Part shown: positions 50,001-61,860 of the stretch, piece by piece
How positions within the stretch are numbered: the first letter of the stretch is position 1
How the letters are laid out: each line of letters begins with the position of its first letter
DNA from: Elmis aenea
Taxonomy: Eukaryota > Arthropoda > Insecta > Coleoptera > Elmidae
Length of the DNA stretch: 64,000 nt
NCBI GenBank assembly: GCA_947652605.1
Contig: OX393579.1
Span: 2,046,001 to 2,110,000, forward strand
Direction: 5' to 3'
Translations under genes and position numbers: made by a program
The notes under the pieces: model-generated
The model's database searches: none
Told to the model about the DNA's origin: nothing
The model's input: only the letters and a program-made list of their open reading frames with translations

Positions 50001-53000
50001 AAATTATTTTCCACATGCAGATCCTCCTACGGGAAACTAATTGTTGGTTGTTCCGTGATGCCCCACGTGAAAACAGCTTCTTTCAATCTTATATCTTTAT
50101 TTATCGCAGCATTTGAACATTCATTTGTTTGTAGATAATAGACGGTGTGTGTGGGGGTACACGTACTGGATTGTAGGATTCACAAAACAAACTTGGATCA
50201 CAAATAAAACACTGCACAATTTAATAATCGACACTTTAAAACCAATAACAAACACTGCACATATTTTAATAGCAAAAATTATTTTCCACATGCAGATCCT
50301 CCTACGGGAAACTAATTGTTGGTTGTTCCGTGATGCCCCACGTGAAAACAGCTTCTTTCAATCTTATATCTTTATTTATCGCAGCATTTGAACATTCATT
50401 TGTTTGTAGATAATAGACGGTGTGTGTGGGGGTACACGTACTGGATTGTAGGATTCACAAAACAAACTTGGATCACAAATAAAACACTGCACAATTTAAT
50501 AATCGACACTTTAAAACCAATAACAAACACTGCACATATTTTAATAGCAAAAATTATTTTCCACATGCAGATCCTCCTACGGGAAACTAATTGTTGGTTG
50601 TTCCGTGATGCCCCACGTGAAAACAGCTTCTTTCAATCTTATATCTTTATTTATCGCAGCATTTGAACATTCATTTGTTTGTAGATAATAGACGGTGTGT
50701 GTGGGGGTACAGGTACTGGATTGTAGGATTCACAAAACAAACTTGGATCACAAAAAAAACACTGCACAATTTTATAATCGACACTTTGAAACCAATAACA
50801 AACACTGCACATATTTTAATAGCAAAAATTATTTTCCACATGCAGATCCTCCTACGGGAAACTAATTGTTGGTTGTTCCGTGATGCCCCACGTGAAAACA
50901 GCTTCTTTCAATCTTATATCTTTATTTATCGCAGCATTTGAACATTCATTTGTTTGTAGATAATAGACGGTGTGTGTGGGGGTACAGGTACTGGATTGTA
51001 GGATTCACAAAACAAACTTGGATCACAAATAAAACACTGCACAATTTAATAATCGACACTTTGAAACCAATAACAAACACTGCACATATTTTAATAGCAA
51101 ACATTATTTTCAACATGCAGATCCTCCTACGGGAAACTAATTGTTGGTTGTTCCGTGATGCCCCACGTGAAAACAGCTTCTTTCAATCTTATATCTTTAT
51201 TTATCGCAGCATTTGAACATTCATTTGTTTGTAGATAATAGACGGTGTGTGTGGGGGTACACGTACTGGATTGTAGGATTCACAAAACAAACTTGGATCA
51301 CAAAAAAAACACTGCACAATTTAATAATCGACACTTTGAAACCAATAACAAACACTGCACATATTTTAATAGCAAAAATTATTTTCCACATGCAGATCCT
51401 CCTACGGGAAACTAATTGTTGGTTGTTCCGTGATGCCCCACGTGAAAACAGCTTCTTTCAATCTTATATCTTTATTTATCGCAGCATTTGAACATTCATT
51501 TGTTTGTAGATAATAGACGGTGTGTGTGGGGGTACACGTACTGGATTGTAGGATTCACAAAACAAACTTGGATCACAAATAAAACACTGCACAATTTAAT
51601 AATCGACACTTTAAAACCAATAACAAACACTGCACATATTTTAATAGCAAAAATTATTTTCAACATGCAGATCCTCCTACGGGAAACTAATTGTTGGTTG
51701 TTCCGTGATGCCCCACGTGAAAACAGCTTCTTACAATCTTATATCTTTATTTATCGCAGCATTTGAACATTCATTTGTTTGTAGATAATAGACGGTGTGT
51801 GTGGGGGTACAGGTACTGGATTGTAGGATTCACAAAACAAACTTGGATCACAAAAAAAACACTGCACAATTTAATAATCGACACTTTGAAACCAATAACA
51901 AACACTGCACATATTTTAATAGCAAACATTATTTTCAACATGCAGATCCTCCTACGGGAAACTAATTGTTGGTTGTTCCGTGATGCCCCACGTGAAAACA
52001 GCTTCTTTCAATCTTATATCTTTATTTATCGCAGCATTTGAACATTCATTTGTTTGTAGATAATAGACGGTGTGTGTGGGGGTACAGGTACTGGATTGTA
52101 GGATTCACAAAACAAACTTGGATCACAAAAAAAACACTGCACAATTTAATAATCGACACTTTGAAACCAATAACAAACACTGCACATATTTTAATAGCAA
52201 AAATTATTTTCAACATGCAGATCCTCCTAAGGGAAACTAATTGTTGGTTGTTCCGTGATGCCCCACGTGAAAACAGCTTCTTTCAATCTTATATCTTTAT
52301 TTAACGCAGCATTTGAACATTCATTTGTTTGTAGATAACAGACGGTGTGTGTGGGGGTACAGGTACTGGATTGTATGATTCACAAAACAAACTTGGATCA
52401 CAAAAAAAACACTGCACAATTTAATAATCGACACTTTGAAACCAATAACAAACACTGCACATATTTTAATAGCAAAAATTATTTTCAACATGCAGATCCA
52501 CCTACGGGAAACTAATTGTTGGTTGTTCCGTGATGCCCCACGTGAAAACAGCTTCTTTCAATCTTATATCTTTATTTATCGCAGCATTTGAACATTCATT
52601 TGTTTGTAGATAATGGACGGTGTGTGTGGGGGTACAGGTACTGGATTGTAGGATTCACAAAACAAACTTGGATCACAAAAAAAACACTGCACAATTTAAT
52701 AATCGACACTTTGAAACCAATAACAAACACTGCACATATTTTAATAGCAAAAATTATTTTCAACATGCAGATCCTCCTACGGGAAACTAATTGTTGGTTG
52801 TTCCGTGATGCCCCACGTGAAAACAGCTTCTTTCAATCATATATCTTTATTTATCGCAGCATTTGAACATTCATTTGTTTGTAGATAATGGACGGTGTGT
52901 GTGGGGGTACAGGTACTGGATTGTAGGATTCACAAAACAAACTTGGATCACAAAAAAAACACTGCACAATTTAATAATCGACACTTTGAAACCAATAACA

Positions 53001-56000
53001 AACACTGCACATATTTTAATAGCAAAAATTATTTTCAACATGCAGATCCTCCTACGGGAAACTAATTGTTGGTTGTTCCGTGATGCCCCACGTGAAAACA
53101 GCTTCTTACAATCTTATATCTTTATTTATCGCAGCATTTGAACATTCATTTGTTTGTAGATAATAGACGGTGTGTGTGGGGGTACAGGTACTGGATTGTA
53201 GGATTCACAAAACAAACTTGGATCACAAAAAAAACACTGCACAATTTAATAATCGACACTTTGAAACCAATAACAAACACTGCACATATTTTAATAGCAA
53301 AAATTATTTTCAACATGCAGATCCTCCTACGGGAAACTAATTGTTGGTTGTTCCGTGATGCCCCACGTGAAAACAGCTTCTTTCAATCTTATATCTTTAT
53401 TTATCGCAGCATTTGAACATTCATTTGTTTGTAGATAATAGACGGTGTGTGTGGGGGTACAGGTACTGGATTGTAGGATTCACAAAACAAACTTGGATCA
53501 CAAAAAAAACACTGCACAATTTAATAATCGACACTTTGAAACCAATAACAAACACTGCACATATTTTAATAGCAAAAATTATTTTCAACATGCAGATCCT
53601 CCTAAGGGAAACTAATTGTTGGTTGTTCCGTGATGCCCCACGTGAAAACAGCTTCTTTCAATCTTATATCTTTATTTAACGCAGCATTTGAACATTCATT
53701 TGTTTGTAGATAACAGACGGTGTGTGTGGGGGTACAGGTACTGGATTGTAGGATTCACAAAACAAACTTGGATCACAAAAAAAACACTGCACAATTTAAT
53801 AATCGACACTTTGAAACCAATAACAAACACTGCACATATTTTAATAGCAAAAATTATTTTCCACATGCAGATCCTCCTACGGGAAACTAATTGTGTGTTG
53901 TTCCGTGATGCCCCACGTGAAAACAGCTTCTTTCAATCTTATATCTTTATTTATCGCAGCATTTGAACATTCATTTGTTTGTAGATAATAGACGGTGTGT
54001 GTGGGGGTACACGTACTGGATTGTAGGATTCACAAAACAAACTTGGATCACAAAAAAAACACTGCACAATTTAATAATCGACACTTTGAAACCAATAACA
54101 AACACTGCACATATTTTAATAGCAAACATTATTTTCAACATGCAGATCCTCCTACGGGAAACTAATTGTTGGTTGTTCCGTGATGCCCCACGTGAAAACA
54201 GCTTCTTTCAATCTTATATCTTTATTTATCGCAGCATTTGAACATTCATTTGTTTGTAGATAATGGACGGTGTGTGTGGGGGTACACGTACTGGATTGTA
54301 GGATTCACAAAACAAACTTGGATCACAAAAAAAACACTGCACAATTTAATAATCGACACTTTGAAACCAATAACAAACACTGCACATATTTTAATAGCAA
54401 AAATTATTTTCAACATGCAGATCCTCCTACGGGAAACTAATTGTTGGTTGTTCCGTGATGCCCCACGTGAAAACAGCTTCTTTCAATCTTATATCTTTAT
54501 TTATCGCAGCATTTGAACATTCATTTGTTTGTAGATAATAGACGGTGTGTGTGGGGGTACAGGTACTGGATTGTAGGATTCACAAAACAAACTTGGATCA
54601 CAAAAAAAACACTGCACAATTTAATAATCGACACTTTGAAACCAATAACAAACACTGCACATATTTTAATAGCAAAAATTATTTTCAACATGCAGATCCT
54701 CCTAAGGGAAACTAATTGTTGGTTGTTCCGTGATGCCCCACGTGAAAACAGCTTCTTTCAATCTTATATCTTTATTTAACGCAGCATTTGAACATTCATT
54801 TGTTTGTAGATAACAGACGGTGTGTGTGGGGGTACAGGTACTGGATTGTAGGATTCACAAAACAAACTTGGATCACAAAAAAAACACTGCACAATTTAAT
54901 AATCGACACTTTGAAACCAATAACAAACACTGCACATATTTTAATAGCAAAAATTATTTTCCACATGCAGATCCTCCTACGGGAAACTAATTGTTGGTTG
55001 TTCCGTGATGCCCCACGTGAAAACAGCTTCTTTCAATCTTATATCTTTATTTATCGCAGCATTTGAACATTCATTTGTTTGTAGATAATAGACGGTGTGT
55101 GTGGGGGTACACGTACTGGATTGTAGGATTCACAAAACAAACTTGGATCACAAAAAAAACACTGCACAATTTAATAATCGACACTTTGAAACCAATAACA
55201 AACACTGCACATATTTTAATAGCAAAAATTATTTTCCACATGCAGATCCTCCTACGGGAAACTAATTGTTGGTTGTTCCGTGATGCCCCACGTGAAAACA
55301 GCTTCTTTCAATCTTATATCTTTATTTATCGCAGCATTTGAACATTCATTTGTTTGTAGATAATAGACGGTGTGTGTGGGGGTACACGTACTGGATTGTA
55401 GGATTCACAAAACAAACTTGGATCACAAATAAAACACTGCACAATTTAATAATCGACACTTTAAAACCAATAACAAACACTGCACATATTTTAATAGCAA
55501 AAATTATTTTCCACATGCAGATCCTCCTACGGGAAACTAATTGTTGGTTGTTCCGTGATGCCCCACGTGAAAACAGCTTCTTTCAATCTTATATCTTTAT
55601 TTATCGCAGCATTTGAACATTCATTTGTTTGTAGATAATAGACGGTGTGTGTGGGGGTACAGGTACTGGATTGTATGATTCACAAAACAAACTTGGATCA
55701 CAAAAAAAACACTGCACAATTTAATAATCGACACTTTGAAACCAATAACAAACACTGCACATATTTTAATAGCAAAAATTATTTTCAACATGCAGATCCA
55801 CCTACGGGAAACTAATTGTTGGTTGTTCCGTGATGCCCCACGTGAAAACAGCTTCTTTCAATCTTATATCTTTATTTATCGCAGCATTTGAACATTCATT
55901 TGTTTGTAGATAATGGACGGTGTGTGTGGGGGTACAGGTACTGGATTGTATGATTCACAAAACAAACTTGGATCACAAATAAAACACTGCACAATTTTAT

Positions 56001-58184
56001 AATCGACACTTTGAAACCAATAACAAACACTGCACATATTTTAATAGCAAAAATTATTTTCAACATGCAGATCCTCCTACGGGAAACTAATTGTTGGTTG
56101 TTCCGTGATGCCCCACGTGAAAACAGCTTCTTTCAATCTTATATCTTTATTTAACGCAGCATTTGAACATTCATTTGTTTGTAGATAACAGACGGTGTGT
56201 GGGGGTACAGGTACTGGATTGTATGATTCACAAAACAAACTTGGATCACAAAAAAAACACTGCACAATTTAATAATCGACACTTTGAAACCAATAACAAA
56301 CACTGCACATATTTTAATAGCAAAAATTATTTTCAACATGCAGATCCACCTACGGGAAACTAATTGTTGGTTGTTCCGTGATGCCCCACGTGAAAACAGC
56401 TTCTTTCAATCTTATATCTTTATTTATCGCAGCATTTGAACATTCATTTGTTTGTAGATAATGGACGGTGTGTGTGGGGGTACAGGTACTGGATTGTAGG
56501 ATTCACAAAACAAACTTGGATCACAAAAAAAACACTGCACAATTTAATAATCGACACTTTGAAACCAATAACAAACACTGCACATATTTTAATAGCAAAC
56601 ATTATTTTCAACATGCAGATCCTCCTACGGGAAACTAATTGTTGGTTGTTCCGTGATGCCCCACGTGAAAACAGCTTCTTTCAATCTTATATCTTTATTT
56701 ATCGCAGCATTTGAACATTCATTTGTTTGTAGATAATAGACGGTGTGTGTGGGGGTACACGTACTGGATTGTAGGATTCACAAAACAAACTTGGATCACA
56801 AATAAAACACTGCACAATTTAATAATCGACACTTTAAAACCAATAACAAACACTGCACATATTTTAATAGCAAAAATTATTTTCCACATGCAGATCCTCC
56901 TACGGGAAACTAATTGTTGGTTGTTCCGTGATGCCCCACGTGAAAACAGCTTCTTTCAATCTTATATCTTTATTTATCGCAGCATTTGAACATTCATTTG
57001 TTTGTAGATAATAGACGGTGTGTGTGGGGGTACACGTACTGGATTGTAGGATTCACAAAACAATCTTGGATCACAAATAAAACACTGCACAATTTAATAA
57101 TCGACACTTTGAAACCAATAACAAACACTGCACATATTTTAATAGCAAAAATTATTTTCCACATGCAGATCCTCCTACAGGAAACTAATTGTTGGTTGTT
57201 CCGTGATGCCCCACGTGAAAACAGCTTCTTTCAATCTTATATCTTTATTTATCGCAGCATTTGAACATTCATTTGTTTGTAGATAATAGACGGTGTGTGT
57301 GGGGGTACACGTACTGGATTGTAGGATTCACAAAACAAACTTGGATCACAAATAAAACACTGCACAATTTAATAATCGACACTTTAAAACCAATAACAAA
57401 CACTGCACATATTTTAATAGCAAAAATTATTTTCCACATGCAGATCCTCCTACGGGAAACTAATTGTTGGTTGTTCCGTGATGCCCCACGTGAAAACAGC
57501 TTCTTTCAATCTTATATCTTTATTTATCGCAGCATTTGAACATTCATTTGTTTGTAGATAATAGACGGTGTGTGTGGGGGTACACGTACTGGATTGTAGG
57601 ATTCACAAAACAAACTTGGATCACAAATAAAACACTGCACAATTTAATAATCGACACTTTAAAACCAATAACAAACACTGCACATATTTTAATAGCAAAA
57701 ATTATTTTCCACATGCAGATCCTCCTACGGGAAACTAATTGTTGGTTGTTCCGTGATGCCCCACGTGAAAACAGCTTCTTTCAATCTTATATCTTTATTT
57801 ATCGCAGCATTTGAACATTCATTTGTTTGTAGATAATAGACGGTGTGTGTGGGGGTACAGGTACTGGATTGTAGGATTCACAAAACAAACTTGGATCACA
57901 AAAAAAACACTGCACAATTTTATAATCGACACTTTGAAACCAATAACAAACACTGCACATATTTTAATAGCAAAAATTATTTTCAACATGCAGATCCTCC
58001 TACGGGAAACTAATTGTTGGTTGTTCCGTGATGCCCCACGTGAAAACAGCTTCTTTCAATCTTATATCTTTATTTAACGCAGCATTTGAACATTCATTTG
58101 TTTGTAGATAACAGACGGTGTGTGGGGGTACAGGTACTGGATTGTATGATTCACAAAACAAACTTAGATCACAAAAAAAACACT
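35096..58184 (+). repeat. satellite family A, main block A3, 83 full monomers
   Basis: Uninterrupted head-to-tail 275/276-bp monomers from register point 35,264 to 58,086, a span of 22,822 bp. Copies differ at a small set of sites: ACAGGTA/ACACGTA/ACAAGTA, CAAAAAAAAC/CAAATAAAAC, TTTGAAACC/TTTAAAACC, TTCAACAT/TTCCACAT, CTAAGGG/CTACGGG, TAATAG/TAACAG/TAATGG/TAATAA and TTTATTTATC/TTTATTTAAC. Length exceptions are one 268-bp copy at 43,247 and two 273-bp copies at 48,190 and 56,163. Linked variants define block duplications within the array. Confidence 0.97.
43247..43514 (+). repeat. hybrid A monomer with B-type core, 268 bp
   Basis: From about 43,457 this A copy reads GGTTGATGACCCACGTGAAG, the B version of the core, then returns to A sequence (CTTCTTTCAATC). 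The swap removes 7 bp and accounts for the 268-bp length. Confidence 0.9.
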
Positions 58185-59601
58185 TTTTTTTTAATAGAGA
58201 GTTTCATTATTATACGATGTATCCACAAAAAAAGAGAGAACTCCTTGCAAGCACAAAAAACACTGCACAATTTTTTAATCAGCACCTTGGAAGCACAAAG
58301 CTCAGATAAATAAAACAAAAGGTTACCCGATGCTGTGTATAAACCTTGTTTAAATAACTTTAATTTGAACTTTACCCGTTCGAAAGTCAATGTGTCTCAG
58401 CCCCGACTGACCTTTCCCTTCCTTGGTACTCACATGCACAAAGACCAACATCCGCACGTGACTGAGACCCATGGACTGTTTGTGCAAATAAGCACACTCC
58501 AACTTCCTTTGATTCGGTCTACCGATTACTCAGCTGCACGAATGCTAAGAAACTGGAGTGTCCGTTTAATTTGCAACCCGAATTACATTCCAAATGCTTA
58601 TAGTTAAATCGGCTGCTATGCTATGCAATTAGCACGACTTAGCCATAAGACATTTGGTCTGTTCACTTAAAGCAAATTGTTTCGAAACTTAAAGCGTTAA
58701 AGAGAGCTTTTTTCCAACTTTTCATGTTTAAAAGCAGCACTTGAAATTTCTTTTGTTCCAGGAAAACAGCAGGTGTCGGTGGGTCGGAGCCAAATTCATC
58801 TGATTGAAATCTGTAAATGGAGAAAACACCATTAATTAATTATGGCCGCGCCTTAGGATCCTTTAAAACTTACTTTTATTTTAATAGAGAGTTTCATTAT
58901 TATACGATGTATCCACAAATAAAGAGAGAACTCCTTGCAAGCACAAAAAACACTGCACAATTTTTTAATAGACACCTTAAAAGCACTGCACATATTTTAA
59001 TAGCAAAAATTATTTTTGACATGCAGATCCTCTTGCGCCAAACTAATTGTTGGTTGATGCCCCACGTGAAAACAGCTTTGTTCCAGGAAAACAGCAGGTG
59101 TCGGTGGGTCGGAGCCAAACTCATCTGATTGAAATCTGTAAAAGGACAATACACCATTAATCATTTATGGCAATGCCTTAGGATCCCTTAAAACTTATCT
59201 TTTTTTTTTATAGAGAGTTTCATTATTATACGATGTATCCACAAAAAAAGAGAAAACTCCTTGCAAGCACAAAAAACACTGCACAATTTTTTAATGGACA
59301 CCTTGAAACCACTTAAAAGCACTGCACATATTTTAATAGCAAAAATTATTTTCGACATGCAGATCCTCTTGCGGCAAACTAATTGTTGGTTGATGACCCA
59401 CGTGAAGACAGCTTTGTTCCAGGAAAACAGGTGTCGGTGGGTCGGAGCCAAATTCATCTGCTTGAAATCTGTAAATGGACAAAACACCATTAATTAATTA
59501 TGGCCGTGCCTTAGGATCCTTTAAAACTTACTTTTTTTTTAAAAGAGAGTTTCATTATTATACGATGTATCCACAAAAAAAGAGAGAACTCCTTGCAAGC
59601 A

Positions 59602-59811
59602 CAAAAAACACTGCACAATTTTTTAATCGACCTCTTGGATACACAAAAAACACTGCACAATTTTTTAATCGACCCCTTGGATACACAAAAAACACTGCAC
59701 AATTTTTTAATCGACCCCTTGGATACACAAAAAACATTGCACAATTTTTTAATCGACCCCTTGGATACACAAAAAACACTGCACAATTTTTTAATAGACA
59801 CCTTGAAACCA
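59602..59811 (+). repeat. 42-bp minisatellite, five copies, in a B unit
   Basis: Five 42-bp sub-repeats in register, including one copy with ACATTGCAC in place of ACACTGCAC. The same variant occurs in the fourth copy of the array at 28,980-29,180, showing that the two five-copy units are duplicates of each other. Confidence 0.9.
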
Positions 59812-61604
59812 CTTAAAAGCACTGCACATATTTTAATAGCAAAAATTATTTTCGACATGCAGATCCTCTTGCGCCAAACTAATTGTTGGTTGATGCCCCA
59901 CGTGAAAACAGCTTTGTTCCAGGAAAACAGCAGGTGTCGGTGGGTCGGAGCCAAATTCATCTGATTGAAATCTGTAAAAGGACAAAACACCATTAATCAT
60001 TTATGGCAATGCCTTAGGATCCCTTAAAACTTATCTTTTTTTTTTATAGAGAGTTTCATTATTATACGATGTATCCACAAAAAAAGAGAAAACTCCTTGC
60101 AAGCACAAAAAACACTGCACAATTTTTTAAGCGACACCTTAGATACACAAAAAAACACTGCCCAATTTTTTAATCGACACCTTGAAACCATAAAGAAGCA
60201 CTGCACATATTTTAATAGCAAAAATTATTTTCAACATGCAGATCCTCTTGCCGGCAAACTAATTGTTGGTTGATGACCCACGTGAAGACAGCTTTGTTCC
60301 AGGAAAGCAGGTGTCGGTGGGTCGGAGCCAAATTCATCTGCTTGAAATCTGTAAATGGACAAAACACCATTAATTAATTATGGCCGCGCCTTAGGATCCT
60401 ATAAAACTTACTTTTTTTTTAATAGAGACTTTCATTATTATACGATGTATCCACAAAAAAAGAGAGAACTCCTTGCAAGCACAAAAAACACTGCACAATT
60501 TTTTAATCAGCACCTTGGAAGCACAAAGCTCAGATAAATAAAACAAAAGGTTACCCGATGCTGTGTATAAACCTTGTTTAAATAACTTTAATTTGAACTT
60601 TACCCGTTCGAAAGTCAATGTGTCTCAGCCCCGACTGACCTTTTCCTTCCTTGGTCCTCACATGCACAAAGACCAACATCCATCCGCACGTGACTGAGAC
60701 CCATGGACTGTTTGTGCAAATAAGCACACTCCAACTTCCTTTGATTCGGTCTACCGATTACTCGGCTGCACGAATGCTAAGAAACTGGAGTGTTCCGTTT
60801 AATTTGCAACCCGAATTACATTCCAAACGCTTATAGCTAAGTCGGCTGCTATGCAATTTGCACGACTTAGCCATAAGACATTTGGTCTGTTCATTTAAAG
60901 CAAATTGTTTCGAAACTTAAAGCATTAAAAAGAGCTTTTTTCCAACTTTTCATGTTTAAAAGCAGCACTTGAAATTTCTTTTGTTCCAGGAAAACAGCAG
61001 GTGTCGGTGGGTCGGAGCCAAATTCAGCTGCTTGAAATCTGTAAATGGACAAAACACCATTAATTAATTATGGCCGTGCCTTAGGATCCCTTAAAACTTA
61101 CTTTATTTTTAAAAGAGAGTTTCATTATTATACGATGTATCCACAAAAAAAGAGAGAACTCCTTGCAAGCACAAAAAACACTGCACAATTTTTTAATCGA
61201 CCCCTTGGATACACAAAAAACACTGCACAATTTTTTAATCGACCCCTTGGATACACAAAAAACACTGCACAATTTTTTAATCGACACCTTGAAACCACTT
61301 AAAAGCACTGCACATATTTTAATAGCAAAAATTATTTTCGACATGCAGATCCTCTTGCGGCAAACTAATTGTTGGTTGATGCCTCACGTGAAGACAGCTT
61401 TGTTCCAGGAAAGCAGGTGTCGGTGGGTCGGAGACAAATTCATTTGATTGAAATCTGTAAAAGGACAAAACACCATTAATCATTTATGGCAATGCCTTAG
61501 GATCCCTTAAAACTTATCTTTTTTTTTTTATAGAGAGTTTCATTATTATACGATGTATCCACAAAAAAAGAGAGAACTCCTTGCAAGCACAAAAAACACT
61601 GCAC

Positions 61605-61860
61605 AATTTTATAATCGACACTTTGAAACCAATAACAAACACTGCACATATTTTAATAGCAAAAATTATTTTCAACATGCAGATCCTCCTACGGGAAACT
61701 AATTGTTGGTCGTTCCGTGATGCCCCACGTGAAAACAGCTTCTTTCAATCTTATATCTTTATTTAACGCAGCATTTGAACATTCATTTGTTTGTAGATAA
61801 CAGACGGTGTGTGGGGGTACAGGTACTGGATTGTATGATTCACAAAACAAACTTAGATCA
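61605..61860 (+). repeat. single A monomer embedded in block B4
   Basis: After a B leader the sequence switches to A core and arms (TCTTTCAATCTTATATC, then CATTTGAACATTCATTTG at 61,775) and back to B at a junction identical in its variants to the one at about 31,415. Confidence 0.9.

Noticed and set aside
25248..58086. Tandem 88-92-codon open frames, one per A monomer, each stop overlapping the next start
   Set aside because: They start at TTG rather than ATG, which an animal mRNA would rarely use. They exist only because the monomer lacks stops in one frame. One-base changes in the A-run (275 versus 276 bp) destroy them in many copies, and the peptide matches no known domain. They are satellite, not genes.
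25096..58184. CRISPR-like array
   Set aside because: The repeats are 275 bp with no short direct repeats alternating with unique spacers, and the DNA is clearly eukaryotic.
25096..58184. CENP-B-box-like site in the A monomer (around CCTCCTACGGGAAAC)
   Set aside because: Only the CGGG part fits; the TTCG and the spaced A of the box are absent.
58335..58607. Frames of 60-90 codons within the long B modules
   Set aside because: The same frame is shifted or shortened by small indels in sister copies (for example around 24,425, 30,000, 32,654 and 63,400), and no domain is recognisable.
59511..59993. 160-codon minus-strand frame with a 14-residue repeat (and similar frames at 28,936 and 28,943)
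   Set aside because: The repeat is the 42-bp minisatellite read in frame; because 42 is divisible by three, both strands stay open. The length tracks minisatellite copy number, with no sign of protein selection.
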